A stretch of DNA of 64,000 nucleotides from Mycosphaerella arachidis (Eukaryota; Ascomycota; Dothideomycetes; Mycosphaerellales; Mycosphaerellaceae), in assembly GCA_001297265.1 (NCBI GenBank), contig LIHB01000059.1, forward strand, positions 120,863 to 184,862, given 5' to 3'. Under the pieces are notes generated by a model that saw only the letters and a list, made by a program, of their open reading frames with translations, was not told the origin of the DNA and did no database searches. The number at the start of each line of letters is the position of its first letter. Position 1 is the first letter of the stretch. Shown piece by piece: positions 32,423-43,353 of this stretch. Both the position numbers and the translations under genes were made by a program.

Positions 32423-34669
32423 TCACTTCTTCCTCGCCGGCTTAGCATTCAAGCTGCCACCAGCGAACCAGGCAGCAAGCGGTGAAATCTCCTTACTACT
32501 CTTGGACTTCGATCTCGCCTTGGTCTTATCCGACATCTTCTTCGGCCCGACAACATCGATAGCTCCCATACCGAGATTAGCAAACGGGTCTCCGAAACCG
32601 CCAGGTGGCGGCGGTGGTGGAGGGAAGTCCGGTCCGACCATCATGATATTAGGACTGCCACCCTTCTTGGCCTTCTTGCTGGATTCACCTTTCTTGCCGC
32701 CCTTGGAAGGCTTCTTGCCCAGATCATGTGACATCATGCCAAAGTCAGGACCAAGACCTGAGAGACCGCCCATGCCGAGGTTCGCGAAGGGATCCATGAG
32801 GTCGTCTGCGCTGGGAGCTTTCTCTTTCTTCTTCTCTTCCTCCATGGGCCAGAGGTGCATAGTGATCTCCCAGTCGGGCTGGACCATCGTGTCCCAGACT
32901 TGCGGAAGGATGATCTCGCCGTCGGGTCCGGTGAGATCGTAGTGTCCTTGGTGAACGTGGTCGCCAATGACATCTACGTGCATGAAAGCTTGCTTGATCA
33001 GACCCTCCATGCCCTTCCAGCTCTTGCAGTGGTGCCACGGGAAGCTGAACTTCCTGCCAACAGCATCCTTGAACTTGATCGGCGGCTTGAGAGAGTCTGG
33101 TGTCGGCTTGTTCTTCGCAATCTCCTCCTCGAGTGCCTTCTTCGCCTTGTCGGCTTCTTCTTTAGCTTTCTCGGCTTCAGCAAGCTTCTTCTCGTGCTCT
33201 TCTTTCGCTTGCTTTGCCGCAGCCTCGTGCTCGTCCTTGGCCTTCTTCGCAGCCTCCTCTGCCTTCCTCTCAGCATCCTCTTTCGCCTTCTTCCGCGCAT
33301 CCTCAATCTCTTGCTTGCGGCGCTTCTCCTCTTCGGCCCTGGCCTTCTCAGCAGCTTTTGCAGCAGCTTCAGCCTCGCGCTCTGCCGCCCACGCCTTTTG
33401 TCGCGCGATAGACTCTTCTTCATGCTTCTTGATCAGCGCCTTAAGGCTGTCAATCTCCTTGCTGCTTTCCTCCTTGCTCTTGCCTTCCAAATCGTTGCGC
33501 TTCTCAATCAAGTCCTTCAGTGCCTCGATCTCTTTGTCCTTCTCCACCTTCTTCTTGCCATCATCATCGTTCCGCTTCGCGATCAATTCTTGCAATGCTG
33601 CCATCTCAGCAGCCATTCGCTCATCTCGTACAGGCGGAGAGCTGCCTCGCGGGACTGGCGCCGGCCAGCCGTGCATAGGAGGGTAGCCTGGGTAGCCTGG
33701 AGGTGCATACCCGCCATACGGGGGCATGGGCTGATGATACGGTGCCATGAGCTCCGAGCCATGGAACGCAGATGGCGCTGCGAAGCTTTGTGGTCGCGGA
33801 GGCCCGTGAGGTCGCGGATGTCTCTGCGGCGGCGGTTCGGGGGGTGACATTGGGTCAGTCGCGAAGTAGCCTGAGCTTTCGTGCGAGCTCATCGGCGAGA
33901 AAGGATTTGCCTCGTGGCTCTGTGGCGCGAAAGGGTTGGGTTGAGGATAGCCGAATGGATCCGGTCGTCGTGAATGCACCAGTGCTTGATGCGGCGGCAC
34001 GTATGGATCGGGATATCCTGCGGAAGTCATGCTTGGTGGATAGCCACCATGGCTGGGAGGCACGCGTCCGTAGCCCGGAGGCATTGGAGCAGGATATGAG
34101 CCTGGCGGCATGCCATGGTGGCTGTATGGTGGGTAGTCATCGGCGGAAGCCACGGTGCTCGACGACTCGTCAGAAGGGACGCGCCTGGATGTGCTGCGTC
34201 CGTGTCGTGAATGCGAATGGCTCTCTTGTCGGCTGGTGTGGTGTCTCCTCGAAGACTGTCTTCGTGCGGGTGCGTCCTCTCGTTCTACGACTCGTCGCGA
34301 AGAGTGTCGGCGTTGTGGCGCAGGGCGTGCCTCCACGGTGTGCCGGCGACTGGCCGGTTGCCGCGACCGCGATGCACTGTCGGACGGATCAATGTCGTCG
34401 TCGTATTCGACTTCACTCCAGCTCTCTTCGCTTGAGAAGGAGCGGCTGCCGCCACTGGATGCTGGTGAACGCGCCGATGCACTGCCACCCGATGATGTAC
34501 GTTCTGGATAAACGTGCACTATGCGGTCTGAACCCGAGGATACAACGATTGATGCACTGCGCAGTTTGCTGTCAGCTCGTGGCCGCGCCCCTTTAGTGTT
34601 GATCTTGGGGGCCGTCGTGCATTGGAGGGGCATCCTTGCGGCGCCCCGACGCGGAGAACGGGAGGGCAT
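32423..34669 (-). CDS. ULD (ubiquitin-like) domain protein with long coiled coil
   Basis: 748 aa from the first ATG (34669, MPSRSPRR); the frame continues upstream only to a GTG. Residues 1-330 are Ser/Arg-rich and then Pro/Gly/Tyr-rich and disordered. About 340-520 is a Lys/Glu/Ala heptad region. Residues 531-608 are the fungal ULD-type ubiquitin-like domain: IKFKDAVGRKFSFPWHHC, WKGMEGLIKQAFMHVD, GHYDLTGPDGEIILPQVWD, then WEITMHLWP. The tail is Gly/Pro/Lys-rich. Proteins with this domain are widespread in filamentous ascomycetes and their function is unknown. The sequence is not closely related to the small ubiquitin-like genes at 18-24 kb, so the shared fold is probably coincidental. Confidence 0.85.
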   Translation of the reverse strand: MPSRSPRRGAARMPLQCTTAPKINTKGARPRADSKLRSASIVVSSGSDRIVHVYPERTSSGGSASARSPASSGGSRSFSSEESWSEVEYDDDIDPSDSASRSRQPASRRHTVEARPAPQRRHSSRRVVEREDAPARRQSSRRHHTSRQESHSHSRHGRSTSRRVPSDESSSTVASADDYPPYSHHGMPPGSYPAPMPPGYGRVPPSHGGYPPSMTSAGYPDPYVPPHQALVHSRRPDPFGYPQPNPFAPQSHEANPFSPMSSHESSGYFATDPMSPPEPPPQRHPRPHGPPRPQSFAAPSAFHGSELMAPYHQPMPPYGGYAPPGYPGYPPMHGWPAPVPRGSSPPVRDERMAAEMAALQELIAKRNDDDGKKKVEKDKEIEALKDLIEKRNDLEGKSKEESSKEIDSLKALIKKHEEESIARQKAWAAEREAEAAAKAAEKARAEEEKRRKQEIEDARKKAKEDAERKAEEAAKKAKDEHEAAAKQAKEEHEKKLAEAEKAKEEADKAKKALEEEIAKNKPTPDSLKPPIKFKDAVGRKFSFPWHHCKSWKGMEGLIKQAFMHVDVIGDHVHQGHYDLTGPDGEIILPQVWDTMVQPDWEITMHLWPMEEEKKKEKAPSADDLMDPFANLGMGGLSGLGPDFGMMSHDLGKKPSKGGKKGESSKKAKKGGSPNIMMVGPDFPPPPPPPGGFGDPFANLGMGAIDVVGPKKMSDKTKARSKSKSSKEISPLAAWFAGGSLNAKPARKK

Positions 34670-37313
34670 TAGGAGTGGGATGTGGGGAGTAGTGATGCAT
34701 TGGAGTGCGTGATGACGGGAAGAAAGGAGGAAGCAACTCACGGCATCGATTAGAACAGTGTATCCGGTACTCGACCCTTACCTTGCTGCACTAAGCGAAC
34801 AAGGTCAAGGTCAAGAGGCCTGGTAGAAGCTCGACGATGTATCCAGGGCGATGGGTGTCCCGCTCTAGGGCAGAAACACTGCCACTGGCGGATGACGCCT
34901 TCTGGCTTGCACGGGTTCGGCAAGCGAGTAGAAGTCTCCGAACGCAGATCTATGGATGTTGCTGTAATGGTTGGTTGGGAACACGATTGTGGTGAGGTCC
35001 AGTGCCCGGGGAAGATGTGAAGACGTGTGGTAGCAAGGGGCAGGTCGAAGCTGAATTGGATGCAATAGATGCGATGCGCCTTGGGTTTGTGTGATGTTAT
35101 TACGAGGCGTTTCCAGGCCAGGATAGTCCTAGATCTGAGATGGATCGCAGAGTCCGGAGAGCGACGTGACTCGTCCGTTTTTAACGCTGATCAAAACACC
35201 CCGCAGCCGGCCGGCCAGCCGTTCGAGACAGCTTCGATGCGCTGAAACGTCCACAGTGAACCCTGGCGGACGACACCAACAGTGGTCTGTTGCAAGGCCT
35301 TGCGGTAGACGATCCAGCACCGGTGACGTGCGTGCTGCAAAAGACGTCGAATGATTTCCCGACTGGTGAGCTAAATAAATGTTTGTCCTTCTCACGTCCG
35401 ATGACGAAGCGTTAGTGCGGGCGGGCGCTGGCGATCTTCTTTTTCTTCTTCTTCTTCTTCTTCTTCTTCTTCTTCTTCTTCTTCTTCTCCTTCTTCCTCC
35501 TTTGCAACGGCCAGGGGCGACGTCAATATGTGTAACGGCTAATAGTGAGTCGATATGCTTCCTCTAATTCGACGCTGTTTCCGTGACTACCAACAGGTCA
35601 GCAAGGGGCCACGACCTTCCATCATCCAAAGTGAATGGACCCGGTGACTGCCACTGCGAAGAAAAAAAGATTGCCGGTGGTTGCAAGGCACCACCAGGAA
35701 CCCCGCCAGCGCCAACTGGAACAGGCCACAGTGCGGCGACTAACGGGCCAAACCGGCGTCTTGCCTCTGCAACATGCCGCAGCAACCGGCAGTAGCGTGG
35801 TGGAGTCGACTTACAGATTGCTCTGGCGGATGCAGAATGCAGCAGACCAGCACTCGTCGTTTGTCGACGTTCGTTCAAGACAATGGAGATGGTCGTGAAG
35901 AGTGGCGATATCACGATCCCGGGTAGAACTATGGTAAGAGTGCTCGTGGTTGCTCCGGCGATGAGCAATCCCGGAGTCAGAAGCCTTTTCTGCGCGATGC
36001 CACCTCCAATGCGATTGGGCTCGCTTTTGCCGCCAATTTCCCCCCGTCCAACGCAGCAACGCGTGACAACGCAGTAGTAGTTGAGTCGCAGCTGCCCGCA
36101 GGTTGCAGTAGTAAATCCTCACCGGTCTGGCGCTCGTCGTCGTCGTCTGAGTCTTCTTCGCTTGGTAGGTCCGACGATATGTGGAAGCATGAAGGATACC
36201 GATGCTAGTGGTCTCGCGAAAGCAGCAATGACTTGCAGGAACGAGACGCCCACCCAGGAGAGCTGGAAACAAGAAACAAAAAGACCTGTTGTGTGCGCCG
36301 CACCACACTGCAGCAGCAAGGCGGGCACAACGTCCGGACTCGCAACGATGCAACGACGTCGCTGTACAACCTCAACCCGACCAGCCGGGAGCGAACAAGG
36401 CGCGATGCCGTATAACGCTCGCCTATATGTAAGGCAGGACAAGGGCATTCGAAAGTGTTCCACCCTCTGATGGATCATGCACGTGCGGCCGAAGGGGAGT
36501 ACCCCGAACGCTGACTCCACCTTGGGCACACATTAACAAGCAGCGTCATCCCAGCAACATCACAGTCAGAACGGCTGGGGCGTCACGCGAAACCGTAAAA
36601 CGTGTTCGAATTTGGCGGCGAGTCGGCGACGTGAGTTTTCCACGCAAGGTGAACGCCGAGACTCGCACCTGGCAGGAGTCGGCTATTTGGGCAGCGACGA
36701 GACTGCCACGTCGCCGAAGCCGACGCTACCGCAGAACATGCATACCCACATGCATGCTGCATCATATCATTCGCAATAGGACCCCACGTAGCCATCTTGA
36801 TTGGGGAGGTAGAGGAGGAACGGGCCGGATTTTGGCATCCTACTGTACGTGAGAATTGCTTGCTTGCAGCCCAAGCAGGAATACTGTAATAATAGATTGG
36901 GCTGCTGCTGCGAGGGATCTTTGTAGACGCCTATTTCTCGGAAATGACGATGGTGAATAGTGGTTTTTTTGTCTTGAAAGTGATGAAGGATATCTTATAT
37001 TGTGAGCCAAGTCCACGCTTCCTTCCTGTTGGGTATCATAAAATAAATTCTAGAACTCTGCAGTGCTGAGCGGTGTGTATGAGCTGTGAGCAAGCAAACT
37101 TTCGGCATCCACTCAGAACAGCTGTGGACCGGCTTTCGTAAAAACCATAACATGCAGCCATCCTCCTCTTCCTTCGTCAACGCATTCCTCTTGAGCCATG
37201 AGTCCCTCCAATTCGTCCAGCAAACAGGAACGATGCAGCGTTGTCCCTGTTTCTCATGCCGTCCGCCGCCCTCGTGCTGTGTCCCGATGATTCGGATACG
37301 TGGCTGCATACAA
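34670..37313. other. Large intergenic region, no gene supported
   Basis: About 2.6 kb without a convincing gene. Open frames up to 180 codons (reverse 35811-36353, reverse 35564-35968) have biased but incoherent composition and no motif. The (CTT)n microsatellite at 35443-35488 explains the leucine-rich open frame there. The left part is the upstream region of the ULD gene, and the right end is the 3' flank of the RAD60-like gene. Confidence 0.45.
35443..35488 (+). repeat. (CTT)n microsatellite
   Basis: A near-perfect run of about 15 CTT/TTC units, with degenerate copies continuing to about 35500. Confidence 0.9.
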
Positions 37314-38722
37314 TCACTTGACCAGCATCTCGACCTGGTCCATATCGTCCAGGTCTGTATTGCCGACTTGCTCGTCTGGGTCAAGCGCTTCGCCGTCCAG
37401 CTCGAGGGAGACTGCTTGGTAGGAGGCGATGCCGAAGTCTTTCTTGGCGGCTCTGATGATTTTCGCGAAGCTCGTGTCCTGTGAGGTGGGTTAGTGGTGG
37501 ATAGGGTTCTCTTGTGGTCAGGTATACTCACGTTGAACACTTGGACCTTGTAGTCTTTCTTGTTCTTTGCCTTGACGATCAGCTTGATGGCTCGACGAGC
37601 TGGTGCGGCCTCTTCCTCCTCGACGCCGGCATCTGCGTCTTGGTGCTCGTCTGCGTAGTCGCCTGCATCAGCGCGAGCCTGGCGCTCTTTTTGTTGCCTG
37701 AGCTGTTCAAACATATCTCCAGTCATAGCTTCCATTGCGACTTTCTCGACGCCCTCCTGTGTTGGGTCGCTGTCGAGAAAGATTCTGCCATCTGCATCAG
37801 CGCTGATGCCCAGACGCTGCACAGTCGAGCTGTCATAGTATCTGCGACCATTGTGTGTCAAGAACACTTGCTTACTGAACTCTTCTGAGAATCCTTGCTT
37901 CTTGCACCACATCTTCCTGACATCGCGTAGTGACTGAGACAACTTCCGCCATACTATTAGCGGAGCTGTTTCAGGTATTGATGAGGTGATCAGGAGCTGT
38001 ATTGCTGCATCATGCAGTGAAGCTGTCGGCAGGTGGCCGTTAGCATCACCCTCATCGATGCCCGATGAAACTATCACTTCGGGTGTTGCCAATTTCGCAG
38101 TCTTTGCTTGCTCTTTCAGCCTGGCCGTTGCTCGGGCTTTTCGTTGTAGCTCTGCGATCTCCGGGTCTGAGTCGACTTCCTCTTCTGGTTCTGGTTGCGG
38201 CCGTGACTGTGGCTGTGCTGGTTGTGGAGGGAGCGCTGTAATTTCTGCTTCGTCATCCTGCGAATGATCGTCTACATGGACAGACGCATTGAATCTGCTA
38301 TTCGGCTTCGCAGGAGTAATCACATCTTTCGTTCGTGTGTTTCGAGGTGATTGTCGTATCGGTAGCTGTGGTTGCGCATCGTCTTCCGAGTCAGATATTG
38401 TGATAGAGTCGCCCAGACCAGCACTCGCCAGCAATTTGGCGCTCTCTTCTGCAGTGATGCGCCGCTTCTTTAGGCCACCCTTGCCGTCCTCTTCCTTGAT
38501 CTTCCTTTTCTCAGAACTACTGCGCCGCTGCGTTTCTTCCTGTTTCGCTTTGCGTTGCTCCTCTTTCTCCTTCTCCCTCGCTTTCCGCTTCTCTTCCCGC
38601 TCGAGTCGTTCTCTTTGCAACTCCAGGAAATTGTCAGAGTGGCTGAAAATGTTCTTCTCGCTTTGACCTTCAGCTTTCATAGACTGCGATCTCGCCCACG
38701 ACGGCGCCTTGAAGAAAGACAT
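37314..38722 (-). CDS. RAD60: RAD60/NIP45-type protein with SUMO-like domains
   Basis: Exons 38722-37532 and 37478-37314 give 451 aa. The 53-bp intron starts GTGAGT and ends CACAG, phase 0. ATG at 38722 (MSFFKAPSWAR) is chosen because the open frame upstream has no family resemblance. Residues 25-75 are a basic coiled coil. A first SUMO-like domain lies at about 240-320 (LIVWRKLSQSLRDVRKMW, QVFLTHNGRRYYDSSTVQ). The C-terminal one starts at 379 (IKLIVKAKNKKDYKVQVFN), crosses the intron and ends AVSLELDGEALDPDEQ, DMDQVEMLVK. This is the layout of Rad60/Esc2/NIP45, SUMO-mimicking proteins of genome stability that contact the SUMO E2 enzyme. A SUMO-interaction-like acidic stretch (ITISDSEDD) sits at 108-116. 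There is no diglycine end, as expected for the family. Confidence 0.85.
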
Positions 38723-40163
38723 AATCGCAGTGTGGGATGAGGTATTGGTAGAACTGGCGATGCCAGCGGGACTCAATGTCACGAGCAATGATGAGCCCGG
38801 GTTGTGTTGTATGTGAGGTTTGAGAACGTAATGAATTCGCGAAGTGAACCGCGACGCGCCTGCGGGGCCAGCTGGGATCACGAAAGTCTAAATCGCTGGC
38901 ACGATATCACATGCTTCGAGTATTCATTGAGTGTTTGTGCCAGAGCCACTATTGCATACATGCAATCCGTCAGCAACATCGTACTTCAGCTATTCCTGCA
39001 CCTCTCTTGAGCTATACGCAGCCACCCACTTCTGTCAACATCCTCAGCGTCGGTTCAGAACTCCACGTAAATACTCTCTTGCACAGCTGGTATCCTGCGA
39101 ACAACGACGATGCAGACGCAACCAAAGCAAGGGGACACGACCTGACTCGTGCCACTCCAGAGCTTTTGTGGAGTCGTGTTCCATCGCCGCATCAATTCCT
39201 CTGCCCTGATGGTGAGACGAGTTTTCCTTTGGTACGTGAAGCTTCTGCCCATGAGGCCTGATGACACGCGGCAGGAGGCAACATGTTCGACTGCTCAAAG
39301 CAGACCCGTGAGCCAGGGTACAGTGGCGTGTCATGTGCACCGGCCTGGTTGGGATGTATCGATTGCTCTAACACCGCGGCACGCTTGTTTGAAACTGCGA
39401 ACGCTCTGCATATGTATGCGGTGAAAGCTTCGACATTGCGGTTCCAGGTGGCAAGCTGCTCCGCTGTTCATTCGTCAGGGGAGTATTCCGGATTGACTGC
39501 TATGTACAACTCGCCCCCGAGTCCGTGGTATGCTCGCTAACGTATCCTTGACGCATGCGTTTGTCGCAAGGTCTCGGTCAGTATATGTGTCGATCCAAGG
39601 ACATCAGTCGGCAGTCTGTAATTCGCTCTCGGACAGATAGAACGTGACGTGCTTGAGGATGACACATTCTTCGAGGAAGGAATCAGCTTAAGAGGAGCTA
39701 TGTGTCTATGACATCGTGGGCTGATGAGAATAAACGCTGAAAGTCATCTCGAATGCCGAGCGCACGCCCAGAAGTCTATCGCGCGGTGCCACCAATATCA
39801 CCATTGTATGGCTGACGCAAAGGTAGCGTATTCCACGCCGTACTGAAGCGTGATGAGGAACGGAATGGCTATCTCAGTGCACGGTACTGTACTGTACATG
39901 ATGGGGGAGGGAAGTTGCGGACCCAGCATGGCCATTGGCCGGCAGACATGGATCGGAGTGCACAGACTCCCGAGCAGCGGCTTGCTGACGGGAGCGACAT
40001 CTGGAGCCTCGAGCTTCAGCAGCTTTGCTCTGGACCACTTGGAGCTCTTTGCGACGAGACACACCACCCTCCACCACCCTCGACCACCCTTGACCACCCT
40101 CACCACCCTCACCACCTCCCAGCGCACCGCGCGCATCCTCGCCGTCGCTTGTCGCCACTGACA
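38723..40163. other. Divergent intergenic region, no gene seen
   Basis: It lies between the starts of the RAD60-like gene and PRP39. Open frames of up to 116 codons overlap on both strands without motifs. Close to PRP39 there is a run of CCACC repeats (about 40068-40118), which probably belongs to the PRP39 leader or promoter. Confidence 0.45.
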
Positions 40164-42229
40164 ATGGCCGACTTATACCAGCTCAACGAGCAGGTAGCCG
40201 CCGACCCCGAAAACTTCGAACTGTGGGAGAAGTTGGTCGCAGAGAGTGAAGCACAAGAAGGAGGACTCAGTCGCAATTCAAGTCCACAGGCGATCGCTGC
40301 GACTCGCGATACCTATGATCGCTTTCTCGCGCGCTTTCCGCTGTTCTTTGGATACTGGAAGAAGTACGCCGACCTCGAATTTGCCATAGGCGGCACCGAG
40401 GCTGCCGAGATGGTGAGGCAGGAACAGGGTGCAATGAATGAGGACACTCGCTGAACGATGCGCAGGTCTACGAGCGCGGTGTCGCTAGCATCGGCATATC
40501 TGTCGACTTGTGGGCCAACTACTGCGCCTTCAAGGTCGAGACCAGCCACGATGCAGATGTGATCCGAGAGTAAGTTCACGGGCAACCCTTTCCTTCCCTG
40601 CCCATAACCACCTTCAGAATCACACAAAATCATCGTCCGGCCTTATACTGCCTCGCTGCCAAAGCGCAAGTCACTTGGTGAGATCTCCACTCCGCGGGCT
40701 GGCTGCTATGAGTCTTACCTCTACCCTTCAGACTTATCAACCACATTCGTTACATACCTGGCACTATTCCGTATGACATAGCTCATGCATCTGCCGTCAC
40801 GACTGCAATCACTCGAGCGATCTGATTTGACGGTATCTGGTTTTGTCGTTGCACGAGAGCTTGGAACTCAGGACTGAACATGTTCGCGCCCACCACCCTT
40901 GTTTGCTCCCTGTCTTTTGTGTTAGCCTGTGAACAGTACTGACCTTCTTAACACAGACTCTTCGATCGCGCTGCAGACAGCGTTGGTTTGGACTTCCTGG
41001 CTCACCCGTTCTGGGACAAGTACATCGAGTTCGAAGAGCGTCTCGATGCCCACGATCGCATCTTTGGCATACTGAACCGCATCATTCACATCCCGCTGCA
41101 TCAGTATGCACGCTACTTTGAGCGGTACCAGACCATGGCGGCGCAGCGACCCATCGCGGACATTGCATCAGAAGAGATCATCACACGATTACGGGACGAG
41201 ATCGCACAGGACACCTCTCTCAAGTCCAAGGATCCGGCCGCCGTCGAAAAAGAACTGCGAAGCAGGATCTCCGCATATCACATGGAGATCTTCGCCCGGA
41301 CACAAACCGAGACCACGAAACGTTGGACCTACGAGCAGGAGATCAAGCGACCTTACTACCACGTGACCGACCTCGACGATGCGCAACTGGTGAACTGGAG
41401 GAAGTACCTGGACTTTGAGGAGATTGAGGGAGACTACGCACGGACGAAGTTCCTCTACGAGCGATGTCTTGTGACGTGTGCCAACTATGATGAGTTCTGG
41501 TACCGCTATGCTAGATGGACTATGGGTCAAGCCGAAAAGTCGAAGGTCATCTTGGACGAAGAAGTCCGTAACATATATCGACGCGCAAGTTGTACCTACG
41601 TCTCGGTCGTTCAGCCGGACATCCGCCTACATTATGCACGATTCGAGGAATCGCTGGGCAAAGCAGACACCGCGATCGCCATTCACGAAGCAATTTTGCA
41701 GCACCTCCCGAGCCATCTCGAGACCATTGTGTCGTTGGCCAACACACATCGCCGCCAGTACGGCCTGCAGTCTGCCATAGATGTGCTTAAGAGCCACATC
41801 AGCAACTCGAGCTTGACTCCAGTTCGAGGTCCTCTAATAGTGGAACAGGCTCGGCTGATCTGGAAGGTGAAGGGAAACGCAGATGAAGCTCGCAATGTCT
41901 TCAAGTCCAGTCGGCAGCCCGATAGCAAAGCATTCTGGGCAGGCTGGCTAGACTTCGAGATCGCGCAGCCAACATCCGAGAAAACCGAAACGACGGCATA
42001 CGAGCGCATCAAGACGGTGTACCAGGACATCAGAAAGTCGTTACTGCGACCTAAGGACATCCGCGAACTTGCATCACGCTACCTGACTTACCTGGACGCG
42101 CGAGGAGGCAGGGACGCCATGGCGGAGTGGACGGAGATTGACAAGGAGATCAATGGACCCATCAGCATCGCCAACGCATGTGCTGCGGCTTCGAAAGCTG
42201 CGCTTGAGAATGGTCACAAGGCGAGGTAA
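40164..42229 (+). CDS. PRP39: U1 snRNP splicing factor Prp39
   Basis: Exons 40164-40412, 40466-40569 and 40957-42229 give 541 aa. Intron 1 is 53 bp (GTGAGG, CGCTGAAC, GCGCAG). Intron 2 is 387 bp (GTAAGT ... CTGAC ... AACACAG), long for this genome, but both phases fit and the product is continuous. HAT (half-a-TPR) repeats run throughout: FELWEKLVAE, FPLFFGYWKKYADLE, VDLWANYCAFK, FLAHPFWDKYIEFEER, LVNWRKYLDFEE, YDEFWYRYARW, FWAGWLDFE. Prp39 is a structural protein of the U1 snRNP that helps 5' splice-site selection. The protein is somewhat shorter than yeast Prp39 (about 630 aa), as is usual in filamentous fungi. A splice donor overlaps the stop (GAGGTAATG), so an extra 3' exon cannot be excluded. 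Confidence 0.92.
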
Positions 42230-43353
42230 TGCGCAGCGGTTGCGTGAACCGCAGATGCGTAAGATACCCGTCCACTTATCACGGCATTTTGAGTCTCGCA
42301 TGATGTGTAGCATAGCTGAAAACGGCGTTCATACCATGACCTCGCACTGATTGCTGCCATACTTCGGCGTCAGACAGGCACGGCTGGCACCAGAATGGAA
42401 AGTCTCGCGACATGGCGCTCAATGCGATGCATACCTTTCTCGAACCTCTCGAAGGCTGCTCATCTTGCCTACCTATGCACCTCATATGTACGCAATTGTG
42501 CTGAAAGCTCGTTAGCGTTCGTGAATGACTTCTTTCGCCTTGAACACGTCCTCGTGCATGAAATTGTTACTGTCATTCTGCTCTTCTATCTATTAAAGCC
42601 TCACTCTGCGCGAATGGAATAACCCAAAAAACAGGCGCGAGATCCATGGCACAAGCTCCCTATTCAACGACTTGATAGTCCTTGTGGCAGCTCGACAGCT
42701 CAGTCTCCCGGATCAACTGTGAGTGCGGTCTACTGCTCATTGCTGCGTACACCTTATTACCGCGCCAGCATTCGTCCGCACGTGAATTCGGCATCGCAAG
42801 GCTTCACCGAGCATCGCGCATGCTCCGGTTTCTAGCATAAATGCTCCTGCGCCAACCAGCATCGACCTACTCCCTGCCTCTTTTCACCCACTCTTCACTC
42901 AGAACATCCGACAGCAGCAAATTCTCAACGACAGAAGCATTACAAGGCTGTTCACCAGCGAGAGAGCTTCGATCACAAGTGCTTGCTGTCTTGCAAGGCT
43001 CTCGGCCGCTAACTGCAATTGTCCTCGTCGCGAGCGCGGGCGCTGCATATTTGAGCAGGCTTCGGGCCTCCTACTATCCTCCACCGGACATCGCCCTATC
43101 TCACCACATTCTCTACCCAACAACGCCCCGGGTGTTCAACAGACCAACCGCAAGACCCGGTCCTTTGGTCACTGGAAAATGTCAACCTCCAACAGCAAAG
43201 GCGTGCAAGCCTACTTCATTACTGCCACGACCCACGACAACATCGACACTACATCCGCCTCTGGCATCACTCTCCTCCACAAGCACAGCATGTGTTGAAC
43301 ACCTCAGCATGGACCTGGACTACCGCAACCACCGCCCAGTCGTGGCTTCCGAT
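42230..43353. other. Intergenic and leader of copy B
   Basis: No separate gene. An open frame begins at an ATG at 42841 and continues in frame into copy B, but its first 170 codons are low-complexity and would bury the signal peptide, so I treat it as leader sequence. Confidence 0.45.

Noticed and set aside
32855..33847. Forward open frame of 330 codons, leucine-rich
   Set aside because: It is the mirror of the Lys/Glu-rich coiled coil of the ULD protein on the other strand.
35379..35567. Leucine-repeat open frame
   Set aside because: Produced by the (CTT)n microsatellite, with no gene context.
35564..36353. Two reverse open frames of 134 and 180 codons
   Set aside because: Overlapping frames with biased composition, no motif, no plausible start context and no splice pattern.
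42841..43353. Upstream start for copy B giving 170 extra residues
   Set aside because: Low-complexity sequence that would place the signal peptide in the interior; treated as leader.
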